Shown: positions 43,786 to 51,498 of the stretch, one piece after another
Numbering within the stretch: the first letter of the stretch is position 1
How the letters are laid out: every line of letters begins with the position of its first letter
Assembly (NCBI GenBank): GCA_937920345.1
Contig: CALGVA010000028.1
Span: forward strand, 1 to 51,498
Length of the DNA stretch: 51,498 nucleotides
Source of the DNA: an uncultured Lachnospiraceae bacterium
GTDB taxonomy: Bacteria > Bacillota > Clostridia > Lachnospirales > Lachnospiraceae
Direction: 5' to 3'
The notes under the pieces: generated by a model
What the model was told of the DNA's origin: nothing
What the model saw: only the letters and a program-made list of their open reading frames with translations
The model's database searches: none
Translations under genes and position numbers: made by a program

Positions 43786-44775
43786 TCAGTTCTCCTTAAT
43801 CGTCAATAATAAAAGTTCCATCGTCAGATCAAAATTGACATTTGCTTCCAGCCTTCTCTTCGCCTGCTGCAGCGCATTCACGATCGTCTCTATTCCCTCA
43901 TAGGTGCTTCTGTCCGACACTCTCATGATCTGCTGTATTTCTTCTTTGAAAATCAGACTGTTCACATCTTTTGTCGCCTTGAACAACAGCACGTCCCGAT
44001 ACCATGCGGACAGGATGTCCAGATAATCATTGACGTCGAACTTGTATTCCGTAATCTTCTTGATCGCCTTAACGATCTCATTGACCTCCATGTCGTTAAT
44101 ATATTTTACCAGCGTAATCGCCTCGTCCTTGACCTTCTCGAACTCCTCACTGCTGGCAAGCAGTTTCGCCTTGCCGATATTGCCTCTTGCAAAAGCGACA
44201 CAGATATTCGCCTTATAATCCGGCACCGCCAGTTCTTCCATCAGATATTTCTTCACGAGTGCATCCGATACCGGCTTCATGTTAAGCGCCACGCAGCGGC
44301 TTAAGATGGTCGGAAGAAGCGCCTCCACATGCGTTGTGAGAATCAGGATTACAGCATACTCCGGCGGCTCCTCCAGTGTCTTTAGCAGCGCATTCTGCGC
44401 CTGCACCGTCATCTTCTCGCCCTCATTCATGATATAGATCTTACGCGGACTGCTGTAGGGCTTGATTGCAATATCCCCGTTGATCTGCGCCCGGATGTCC
44501 TCCACGCCAATCGTATTCGGTTTCTCATGGCTGACATACACTATATCAGGCTGGTTGCTGCTGAGCGCCTGTTTACAGGAATGACACTCCCCGCATGGCT
44601 CGATCGCACCCTTCTCGCACTGCAGCGCCATCGCAAAGATACGTGCAATAAATTCCTTGCCGGAACTCCTCTCTCCGTTAATGATATACGCATGCGACAC
44701 TTTCTTCGTGGCAATCGCGTTCTGTAAATGTTCTTTTAACTGCTCTTGTCCTATAATGTCCGTAAATTTTGCCAT
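43786..44775 (-). CDS. holB: DNA polymerase III delta' subunit (HolB)
   Basis: 329 residues. AAA+ clamp-loader protein: FTDIIGQEQLKEHLQNAI, a degenerate P-loop GERSSGKEF, the zinc motif CGECHSCKQA, the sensor block KMTVQAQNALLKTLEEPPEY, and ILSRCVALNM. The delta' subunit helps load the sliding clamp. In B. subtilis holB follows yaaR, as here. Confidence 0.93.
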   Translation of the reverse strand: MAKFTDIIGQEQLKEHLQNAIATKKVSHAYIINGERSSGKEFIARIFAMALQCEKGAIEPCGECHSCKQALSSNQPDIVYVSHEKPNTIGVEDIRAQINGDIAIKPYSSPRKIYIMNEGEKMTVQAQNALLKTLEEPPEYAVILILTTHVEALLPTILSRCVALNMKPVSDALVKKYLMEELAVPDYKANICVAFARGNIGKAKLLASSEEFEKVKDEAITLVKYINDMEVNEIVKAIKKITEYKFDVNDYLDILSAWYRDVLLFKATKDVNSLIFKEEIQQIMRVSDRSTYEGIETIVNALQQAKRRLEANVNFDLTMELLLLTIKEN

Positions 44776-45016
44776 CTATAACCCCACCCATTCTCACGTC
44801 TGCTTCTGACTGTATTTATGCTGCAGCTCAGCTTTTGGCTTTCCTGCTCCTGTCTGCCCCGCTTTCCTTCTTTGTACATGTTCTTTGTTCTTTTTTATTC
44901 AAAAGGTGCTGTTTTGCCTTACAAACCGTCTCTATCAACATTTGATTCGCTATCAGCCCCATGACCCGCTTCCTTCTTTGCTCTGTCTCTTATTCCAGAC
45001 TGTATCCGTCTGTGCG

Positions 45017-45457
45017 TTATGTGAATATATCCAGCAACAGCCCTCTGATCTCCCCGATCTTACTGAGAATCGCCAGATTATCCTGCTCATCCTTGACAAG
45101 TTCCTGCGCAAGCTGATCCAGATTCTCATCAATCAGACGAATAATCCCATATACTCTGTGCCGTCCCTTCCGGTCCAGAAAATTTTCTCTGGAAAAAGCA
45201 TGGGACCGGTTGACTACTTCGTTTAAGAAATCTTTGATCAATGCGCGGTACCGCTTCATATCCTTGATATCACGGTGTTTGGAAAGCTTATCACCCTGTC
45301 TGGTGATCTCCTCCATCATATTCGCCAGCGCATTCTGCAGATCCTGTTCCTCGATTCTGCTGACAAGAGTGAACTTAAATGTACCGTCCGTCTCCTGTAC
45401 CTGCTGCGTCTGTTCCACCGGCATCGCCTGCTGTATTTGATTTACTTTAATATCCAT
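45017..45457 (-). CDS. yaaR: YaaR-family protein (DUF327)
   Basis: 146 residues, matching the DUF327 family in length and pattern: DIKDMKRYRALIKDFLNEVV and HAFSRENFLDRKGRHRVYGI, then a helical C-terminus (IDENLDQLAQELVKDEQDNL). Its role is unknown, but it is conserved beside holB in Firmicutes. A 241-bp gap separates it from holB; I see no gene there. Confidence 0.88.
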   Translation of the reverse strand: MDIKVNQIQQAMPVEQTQQVQETDGTFKFTLVSRIEEQDLQNALANMMEEITRQGDKLSKHRDIKDMKRYRALIKDFLNEVVNRSHAFSRENFLDRKGRHRVYGIIRLIDENLDQLAQELVKDEQDNLAILSKIGEIRGLLLDIFT

Positions 45458-45591
45458 CTCCCGTCACCTCCCCGTCATACGCATTCCGTAAGTTTCATAC
45501 ACTCCGGATCTGCACGGCATCCTGCACCGCCTGTGCCGCCACTGCACTTCCTGCCGCACGATCTACAATCATATTATATATCGTCTATATC

Positions 45592-46176
45592 TCAATTTTC
45601 TTGTAGATATAGCAGAATCTCTTCCAGACACCGTCCCAGTTTATCATTATAAAAAGTCCGGCTGATCCCTGCTTTCTTAAGCTTATCCTCCGAAAAATCT
45701 TCGGCGTCCGCCAGAAACCGTCTGCACATCTCTTCATATTTCGGATGATCCTGCGCTTTCTCCCGGTCCAGCGCCCGCTGCAGCCGCACACCGTCATCCA
45801 GCTCGATCATCACCGGAAGTACCTTGTCTTCTCCGTAAAAACGCCGGATCTGTTCATAGGATTCCAGCGTCCCGATCATCACGTAAGAGCCGCTCTCTGT
45901 ATCGATTCCCTCATCCGCAACCGTAAAATACCGCCACATGCCCAGACAGGTATGATACACCCTGTCTTCTATCACTCTGCCCTGCGTCAGAAGCCTCTGA
46001 AAGCCTTCCTCGTCCGTAAAATGATATTCCACGCCCTCTCTCTCTCCTGCCCGGATCGGTCTGGTCGTGTAGGGGACGATCGGCTGCAGGATCACCTGAT
46101 CCTGTCCCAGAAGTTCTTTATAAATTGTATCTTTTCCCGACGAGCTTCTTCCCATCAGGCACACGATTTTTCCCAT
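45592..46176 (-). CDS. Guanylate-kinase-like protein
   Basis: 194 residues of the guanylate kinase family: P-loop GRSSSGKDT (residues 9-17), VPYTTRPIRAGEREGVEYHF (GMP-binding), and an AK-like lid with RALDREKAQDHPKYEEMCRR. It may phosphorylate GMP, but the C-terminal part is divergent from standard Gmk and the usual Tmk of the Bacillus yaa block is absent at this place. Its exact substrate is open. Confidence 0.8.
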   Translation of the reverse strand: MGKIVCLMGRSSSGKDTIYKELLGQDQVILQPIVPYTTRPIRAGEREGVEYHFTDEEGFQRLLTQGRVIEDRVYHTCLGMWRYFTVADEGIDTESGSYVMIGTLESYEQIRRFYGEDKVLPVMIELDDGVRLQRALDREKAQDHPKYEEMCRRFLADAEDFSEDKLKKAGISRTFYNDKLGRCLEEILLYLQEN

Positions 46177-46250
46177 ATTGATAAATACCTTTTATCGATA
46201 ACTGCACACTATATTAATAATGCCATATTTTGGAAAGAATTTCAAATATT

Positions 46251-47873
46251 TCATAAAAGTACGGCTACAGCGCCCTCATCAACTCCCTGAACGCGCAGCC
46301 CCATACGTATGCTTTCCCGTATCTGCGCAAGCAGCGATTCACTTATGACTTCTCCCGGTACCAGAAGCGGAATGCCCGGCGGGTACAGATTAATAAAATC
46401 AGCGGCAATTCTGCCCGCTGCAGCCGTAAGCGGCACTTTCTCGCGGGGACACTCACAGGCCTGCGCCGGGCACATCCTCACCTCAGGCATGCCACAGCTG
46501 CTATCCCCCCCGTCAATGTCTTCCGGCCGTCCGGGAAAATCTGCGCGGCTGCCACGCACTGCAGTTATCTGCCCTGCCGCACACGGCTCTGTCTCGCACA
46601 GCCGCCTCTTCTCATCCGCAGTTCGCACCGCTTCCCTCTCTATCCTATCATCAATCTGCACTAATGCATCAGCCAATCTCTGCCAGCCTTCTTCTGTGTC
46701 CATGATCGTCATAACCGCGAGTACATAATTACCTGCCGCCATCTCCATCTGCAGATGATATTCTTCCCGCAGAACGTCATACAGCCTCTGTCCGGTCCAC
46801 GCGGCATTATGTATCAATATCACCAGCTTGCCGATGTCCCATCCCGCCATACGGCACTGCGTGGTGTTTCGTATGCCGCCGCCATCAGATGTGCCCGTGG
46901 GAAGTTTAGTATGCTTTTCTCCACAATGCCCGTCATTTTGCGACATGTCTGTCATTTTTCCAATGATTATATGTTTACATGTCTCCGTTTTTTTACAAAA
47001 AAGCGCATGCTGGCGCCGCATCTGTGTAAATCCTGCCGTGCCTTGCGTTTCCATGTATCGGACACAGCAGTCCATACTTGCCATCATCACATAAGATGGA
47101 CTGCTCGTTTGAAGCATCCGCAGATATCTGCGCAGCCTGTCGCGGTCAACCCGTTCTCCCTGCACATGCACAAGCGCCGTCTGCGTCATTGCCGGAAGCG
47201 TTTTGTGCAGACTGTGTATCACCAGATCTGCGCCCGCCACAACCGCACCTGCCGGCATCTGCGGATCTAAACCCAGATGCGCACCGTGCGCCTCGTCAAC
47301 AATCAATATCTTATCCCGTGCATGTACCACCGCAGCAATCGCTTCTATATCAGACAATATTCCCTCATACGTCGGCGATGTAATGACTACAGCCTTGCAT
47401 GCGGGATATTGTTCCAGCAGACAACCGATCTCCGCCGCCCCGATCCCGTCATAGATTCCGTAATCCTCCAGTACCGCCGGGCGGCAGTAATGCAGCTGCA
47501 GTTCCTGCAGAATCGCCGCATGGTAGACGGACTTATGACAGTTCCGCGCAATCAGAATTTCTGTGCCGCGCGCCGCTGCCGTCATGATCGAAGCCAGTAT
47601 ACCGCAGGTACTGCCGCCTACCAGATAATAGGTTTCCTCCGCGCCATACAGCCGGTTCGCCCGCTCCTGTGCTTCCCGCAGGATTCCCTCGGCATGATGC
47701 AGGTCGTCAAAACCGTCGATCTCCGTAATATCAATGTCGAAGTACCTCGCCATCTCGCCCGCCTGCCTGCTTCGCTTATGCCCCGGCATATGATACGGAT
47801 AATAATCACTTTCCCCATATTCAGACAGTGCGGCAAACAAACTCCTTGTCTCCTGATTTTGTTTAGACGCCAT
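46251..47873 (-). CDS. Orn/Lys/Arg decarboxylase family protein (YaaO/SpeA-like)
   Basis: 540 residues. PLP-dependent fold type I: YPYHMPGHKRSRQAGEMARY, ITEIDGFDDLHHAEGIL, YYLVGGSTCGILASIMTAAA, ILIVDEAHGAHLGLDPQMP, with the PLP lysine in HSLHKTLPAMTQTA. Products of this class decarboxylate lysine, arginine or ornithine to make polyamines. The second half carries unusual polar, cysteine-containing insertions (about residues 290-330 and 430-480) relative to YaaO. In Bacillus yaaO also lies beside this gene block. Confidence 0.88.
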   Translation of the reverse strand: MASKQNQETRSLFAALSEYGESDYYPYHMPGHKRSRQAGEMARYFDIDITEIDGFDDLHHAEGILREAQERANRLYGAEETYYLVGGSTCGILASIMTAAARGTEILIARNCHKSVYHAAILQELQLHYCRPAVLEDYGIYDGIGAAEIGCLLEQYPACKAVVITSPTYEGILSDIEAIAAVVHARDKILIVDEAHGAHLGLDPQMPAGAVVAGADLVIHSLHKTLPAMTQTALVHVQGERVDRDRLRRYLRMLQTSSPSYVMMASMDCCVRYMETQGTAGFTQMRRQHALFCKKTETCKHIIIGKMTDMSQNDGHCGEKHTKLPTGTSDGGGIRNTTQCRMAGWDIGKLVILIHNAAWTGQRLYDVLREEYHLQMEMAAGNYVLAVMTIMDTEEGWQRLADALVQIDDRIEREAVRTADEKRRLCETEPCAAGQITAVRGSRADFPGRPEDIDGGDSSCGMPEVRMCPAQACECPREKVPLTAAAGRIAADFINLYPPGIPLLVPGEVISESLLAQIRESIRMGLRVQGVDEGAVAVLL

Positions 47874-47945
47874 TTACAGTCTTCCCTTCTTTGCCGCTCC
47901 GTTTGTCTTATTGCTGATTCGCATTCAACATCCCCGGATCTGTCT

Positions 47946-48503
47946 TCAGGATGCTTTCTTCGCTCCATGCCCTTTATGAAGCTTTACCGTCTCCATGAGG
48001 GAACAGTACTTATCCGCCGCGGTTACTACCCATGCCTCCCTGCACGTCGGCGGCACTACCGTGAGCGGCCACATATGTTTGTGAATGATCTCTCTCTGGG
48101 TATCGCTTAACTCATATTCCTGCTCTGCGTTTTTCAGCGCGATGCTCGGGTGCCAGAACCCGTGCAGGCGCTTGCGCTCTGACAAATAATCTTTATCATG
48201 CCAGTCATAGAGGAAATAATCGTGCAGCAGCGCGCCGCGGATCAGATCATGTTTGTCGCAATGAAGACCAAGCTTTTTATTAATCAGCAGACTGTATCTT
48301 GCCACGTCAACGCAATGATTATAAACCGTCATTGTTCCGTGTTGAATATGCTTTCTGGTTCCTTTAAAATTCTCCGAATTTAAGATGTCATAGGCATGTT
48401 TCTTAAGCAGCGCATGAATCCGCTTATGCCGTTCATATAACTTTTCCATTCGTTCCCTGTGTTTTTGTCTGCGATTCTTTAAGAAATCCATATCCAAATC
48501 CAT
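47946..48503 (-). CDS. HD-domain phosphohydrolase
   Basis: 185 residues. The HD metal site is visible: His in TVYNHCVDVARYSLL, HD in GALLHDYFLYDWHD, and more His in GFWHPSIALKNAEQEYEL and IIHKHMWPLTVVPP. The N-terminus is a basic coiled coil (KNRRQKHRERMEKLYERHKR). Proteins of this build hydrolyse nucleotides or phosphoester signals, but the substrate is unknown. An in-frame ATG 12 nt downstream (at 48491) is a second start candidate. Confidence 0.85.
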   Translation of the reverse strand: MDLDMDFLKNRRQKHRERMEKLYERHKRIHALLKKHAYDILNSENFKGTRKHIQHGTMTVYNHCVDVARYSLLINKKLGLHCDKHDLIRGALLHDYFLYDWHDKDYLSERKRLHGFWHPSIALKNAEQEYELSDTQREIIHKHMWPLTVVPPTCREAWVVTAADKYCSLMETVKLHKGHGAKKAS

Positions 48504-48668
48504 TCCTTTCTTTCAGCCTGATTATCCCGTACACCTTTACTCTCATTTCTATTCAAACAGCATATAGAGCTTTCCTGCTATATATTCCCGTCCCATCCGC
48601 CGGATTCTTACAGCGCCGAGTCCGCTTTCTCATATATTCATCCCTGGTTCTTCCTTCTCTGCTTCGTC

Positions 48669-49856
48669 TCACATATCCTGCCCTCGCTCAATCAGCTCGT
48701 GCAGCTGTGCCGCTCTGTGCGCCCAGGTATGGCCGCTTTTCGCCAGTGTATACCCCTCGTCGGCAATCCGCTGCATACGGTCAGGATCAGCGAGCAGTCC
48801 CGCCGCAATCTCCGGCAGCCGCTCCATCTGCCCTAGCGTATAAATGCTGCTGTCTGTCCCGTCATGCAGGATTCCGTCCAGGTATACGCTTGAGTCCGTC
48901 AGGCAGACCGCGCCGTTCAGCATACTGTTAAATATTCTGTCATGCGCCCCATCCTTAAACCACGGCATCACATTGAGCGAAATCTTCGCCTGACAAAGTT
49001 TCTTCAGACAGCCCACCGAGTCCAGATTATTCATCTGAATCAAATTTTCCTCATGCTTACAATTCAGAGAATCCCATCCGTCCCCGAAGATATGCACCTT
49101 GATCCCGGCATCCGCAAGCACCTGTACAGCCCTTCCGCGCACCGTATAACGCACATATAAATCAATAAAGGTAAGCGCCGCCATCGTTTTCTTCAATTCC
49201 TCTTCCGGCACCTCCCCCAGTTCTTCCCGCAGATGTGCCTCCGCCACCGCTTCCACCGTCTTCCACGGATTCGCCAGCAAATCATCGATCATGCCGTAGT
49301 AAAACGCCGTATACTCATCATCGATCCGTGTAATGTATTTCTCAAACGTCTGCGGTACACAATAATTGCCTACCATCAGCACATCATACTTACGGTATGC
49401 AATCGGTACATTTGACTTATTCTCATACAACTCTGTCCCCGCAAGCGGCAGAAACGGCGCGCATGTAATCTCCGGAAAAAAACGCTGCATGTACTTCTCA
49501 TGATTCCTGTCTATACTGATATGGTGATATTTTCGTGGAACTTTATCCAGAAAATGATGATAGTACATAGGATGATCCACCACAATATTATAGCTTGGTA
49601 TATCCAGTGCATCCCACATCATCGTACCGTTTTCGTCAAGGAAATATTCCTCTCCGCTCATGCCGTGAAAATTGAAGTTGATCAGCACCGTATTCCCTTT
49701 TTCAAAAAAATGAAAGAAACGCTCCGTGCTGTTCCACGCCCGGCCAAGATCATAAATAAAAGTCTCATGCCCAAGCTGCTTCATAGCCTCCGCGATCTGA
49801 AGCGAGAAATAACCCTGTGTCTCTATATCCCCCACAAAAAACATGATCTTTTTCAT
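48669..49856 (-). CDS. CgeB-like glycosyltransferase
   Basis: 395 residues. The N-terminal half resembles DUF3880 (KIMFFVGDIETQGYFSLQIA, YNIVVDHPMYYHHFL), and the C-terminal half is a glycosyltransferase group 1-like domain (IKVHIFGDGWDSL, SLNVMPWFKDGAHDRIFNSM, GAVCLTDSS). Proteins of the CgeB type modify the spore surface or flagellin. No partner gene for either role is beside it. Confidence 0.8.
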   Translation of the reverse strand: MKKIMFFVGDIETQGYFSLQIAEAMKQLGHETFIYDLGRAWNSTERFFHFFEKGNTVLINFNFHGMSGEEYFLDENGTMMWDALDIPSYNIVVDHPMYYHHFLDKVPRKYHHISIDRNHEKYMQRFFPEITCAPFLPLAGTELYENKSNVPIAYRKYDVLMVGNYCVPQTFEKYITRIDDEYTAFYYGMIDDLLANPWKTVEAVAEAHLREELGEVPEEELKKTMAALTFIDLYVRYTVRGRAVQVLADAGIKVHIFGDGWDSLNCKHEENLIQMNNLDSVGCLKKLCQAKISLNVMPWFKDGAHDRIFNSMLNGAVCLTDSSVYLDGILHDGTDSSIYTLGQMERLPEIAAGLLADPDRMQRIADEGYTLAKSGHTWAHRAAQLHELIERGQDM

Positions 49857-49971
49857 CTGTACTGTTCATTCCTTTCCGGTCAATTTGCCAGTCTCTCCAT
49901 CAGGATAACGGTGTCTGCCTTGTGTTGCTATCCTCACTGCATGCACACTTTCGGCGCAGCTTCGCAATACC

Positions 49972-51081
49972 CTAAGTCCGTACACACTCCATGCCCGCCT
50001 CCGGCTCTTTATCCCGATAAATCAGCATAGTGATTATAAAACTCGCCGCAAAGGATACCGCCGCCACGACAATGGCTTTCAGCAGATTATTCGCCTCATC
50101 TGCACTATAGAACATCAGGACAGACGGAATACTCGGAAACGTGAAAATATAGCAATGAACCGTCAGAATACCCTGCACGATCCCCGCAATCATGCACCCC
50201 AGAATATTACCCAGCATTGGCGTCTTCTCCTTGAAACACACTCCGAAGATAGAAGGCTCCGCAATACCCGGAATCAGAACTGTGATCATAGCGCTCATTG
50301 CCATCGCCTTCTTTGCAGATGTTCTCGACCGCACAAACACCCCCAGGTCACATCCCGCCAGAGATACGTTTGCGATAAAAAAGGCTACCATAATACCATA
50401 GTCTATACCTGTCAAACCAATCTGTGTAATTGCCAGCGAAATGAATATCCAATGCATGCCCGTGGAAACCAGAAAGAGCGTCAGCGCCGCAAAAATCCCC
50501 CATGCCAGCACCGGCACGGTCGTCTGCATGGCATTCAGCCCGTCCGCCAGCAGATTACTGATCAGACTGACAACGGGCTCTATAATCAGAATCCCCATAA
50601 GCGCTGTAAGCAATATGGCGCATGCTGCAAGAAAGTAAGGCTGTAAACTCTCTTTAATCACTTTCTTTAAAAAACGCATAATATGAGACATGCAATATAT
50701 CAAGAGAATAATCGGAATTACACTGTAAGCGTAAGTTGCCGGCACCACCGGAATGCCGATAAATGTAACTTTCTCTCCGCTTTCCATTAATGCCGCAAAA
50801 TCCGGAAGCAGCATAGTGCACACACTGATAATCGCTATAAGCGGATCTGTCTTAAACTGTTTTGCCGCGGAATATGCCACCATGACCGGAAGAAAGTAAA
50901 AAGGTGTGGTTGCAATAGCCGATAAAATGGCTTCTGTGCTTCCAGACAAAATATGGATCGTCGTCAAAAGCAATACTACCATTTTGAAAATGCCGCCTGC
51001 AAGCACAATCGGTATAATCGGCGCCATGCACTCACTGATCTGTTCAAATGCCGTCGCAAATCCCTTCTTTATCTTATTCAT
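49972..51081 (-). CDS. Stand-alone PTS EIIC membrane component (glucose/beta-glucoside family)
   Basis: 369 residues from the ATG at 51081 (GGAGG 6 nt upstream; the ATG 6 nt earlier abuts that site). About ten membrane segments, with PTS EIIC signatures: APIIPIVLAGGIFKMVVLLL, YFLPVMVAYSAAKQF, the substrate loop IAEPSIFGVCFKEKTPM, and AGIVQGILTVHCYIF. It has no fused EIIB or EIIA, and no separate IIA or IIB gene lies nearby, so those parts must come from elsewhere. Its sugar cannot be told. Confidence 0.87.
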   Translation of the reverse strand: MNKIKKGFATAFEQISECMAPIIPIVLAGGIFKMVVLLLTTIHILSGSTEAILSAIATTPFYFLPVMVAYSAAKQFKTDPLIAIISVCTMLLPDFAALMESGEKVTFIGIPVVPATYAYSVIPIILLIYCMSHIMRFLKKVIKESLQPYFLAACAILLTALMGILIIEPVVSLISNLLADGLNAMQTTVPVLAWGIFAALTLFLVSTGMHWIFISLAITQIGLTGIDYGIMVAFFIANVSLAGCDLGVFVRSRTSAKKAMAMSAMITVLIPGIAEPSIFGVCFKEKTPMLGNILGCMIAGIVQGILTVHCYIFTFPSIPSVLMFYSADEANNLLKAIVVAAVSFAASFIITMLIYRDKEPEAGMECVRT

Positions 51082-51256
51082 ATCCATCCTCCATGCCAGA
51101 GCAGTTTACTGTAATTTCCCCGGTTCTTCTTTTCCGCAAATACGCAGACAAACTTTTGCCTATTAATCGTACCACAATCTGTTCCAAATTCCTACTTCCT
51201 ATTATTAAAATTGATTTACATTTTTTGTTACAAACAATTTATTGCCTTTTAAATGC

Positions 51257-51280
51257 AAAAAAGCCGGCATGCAGCCAACT
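51257..51280 (-). terminator. Terminator after the tRNA cluster
   Basis: On the minus strand, AGTTGGC pairs with GCCGGCT (7 bp with G-T pairs, loop TGCAT), followed by TTTTTT. It fits the end of the tRNA transcript reading left from tRNA-Phe and tRNA-Lys. Confidence 0.75.
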
Positions 51281-51313
51281 CTTTCATAAAACTTCTATGT
51301 AACAATCCACCGA

Positions 51314-51347
51314 GGATATCGCCTTGGGGTTCGAATCCCCATATCCA
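51314..51347 (+). other. tRNA-like 3' fragment (T-arm plus short acceptor-like stem)
   Basis: TGGGG-TTCGAAT-CCCCA (51325-51341) is a perfect T-arm with the canonical T-loop. GGATA (51314-51318) can pair with TATCC (51342-51346), with A as discriminator. There is no anticodon or D arm, so it is not a complete tRNA. It could be a remnant of an integration site in a tRNA 3' end, or chance. It lies on the strand opposite to tRNA-Lys. Confidence 0.4.
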
Positions 51348-51365
51348 CTCAATGATTTCTTTTAG

Positions 51366-51438
51366 TGAACCACTGGGGATTCGAACCCCAGACAACTTGA
51401 TTAAAAGTCAAGTGCTCTACCACCTGAGCTAGTGGTCC
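51366..51438 (-). tRNA. tRNA-Lys (anticodon TTT)
   Basis: 73 nt folding as a full cloverleaf. Acceptor GGACCAC pairs with GTGGTTC; anticodon loop CTTTTAA gives UUU for lysine; T-arm GGGGTTCGAATCCCC. CCA is not encoded. Confidence 0.95.
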
Positions 51439-51447
51439 ATAGAAAAA

Positions 51448-51498
51448 TGCCCAGAACCGGAATCGAACCAGTGACACGAGGATTTTCAGTCCTCTGCT
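51448..51498 (-). tRNA. tRNA-Phe (anticodon GAA), partial
   Basis: The last 51 nt of a tRNA whose 5' part lies beyond the window. The anticodon loop CTGAAAA reads GAA for phenylalanine, followed by the T-arm (CTGGTTCGATTCCGG) and acceptor end with A. Confidence 0.9.

Noticed and set aside
51301..51350. Complete tRNA or tmRNA gene on the plus strand
   Set aside because: Only the T-arm and a short stem are present; no anticodon arm, D arm or tag-coding region can be found upstream.

Overview
The window is a low-to-mid GC segment of a Clostridia chromosome, most likely a gut-type, spore-forming member of the Lachnospiraceae. This is inferred from gene content: SpmA and YaaH-like sporulation proteins, a FabK-type fatty-acid operon, a yaaR-holB-ricT-trmN6-rsmI housekeeping block, LytTR/GHKL signalling, and starch uptake genes. 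No species can be named from sequence alone.

Layout. 1-1412: right part of an IS66-family insertion sequence (tnpC partial, tnpB, tnpA, terminal GTAA end). 1448-6386: a type I-C CRISPR array with 75 repeats and 74 spacers, transcribed on the minus strand from a leader at 6387-6551. 6552-14652: a complete type I-C cas operon on the minus strand (cas3-cas5c-cas8c-cas7c-cas4-cas1-cas2), with a probable internal cas11c start in cas8c. 14703-14917: the most interesting stretch. The cas promoter faces a small divergent RNA gene that looks like a degenerate repeat plus one spacer. That spacer matches a TTC-flanked site over the cas transcription start, so the locus reads as a CRISPR-resembling guide RNA that turns the I-C Cascade on its own promoter.

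15006-23278: a lipoprotein, a LytTR regulator with its GHKL kinase, a CheY-like regulator with a large hybrid kinase, a LysM-GH18 spore-type hydrolase, and an unrecognised gene. 23378-31937: SpmA, then a maltodextrin operon (GH13 enzyme, binding protein, two permeases) divergent from a short LacI-type regulator, then a starch-binding-like lipoprotein with two LacI-type operators.

32247-39231: a fatty-acid synthesis cluster read acpP-fabK-fabD-fabG-fabF-fabZ-(FabK-like flavoprotein)-fabH, with FabT-type palindromes at the acpP promoter and before fabD. 39342-48503: the rsmI/trmN6/ricT/holB/yaaR block with a guanylate-kinase-like protein, a YaaO-type decarboxylase and an HD protein. 48669-51081: a CgeB-like glycosyltransferase and a lone PTS EIIC. 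51257-51498: a tRNA terminator, a tRNA-like fragment, tRNA-Lys and partial tRNA-Phe.

The repeated and near-identical spacers suggest that the host met the same family of mobile elements again and again. The self-directed guide would keep the cas operon at a set level. The carbohydrate genes form one starch/maltodextrin unit, and the fab genes form one regulon.
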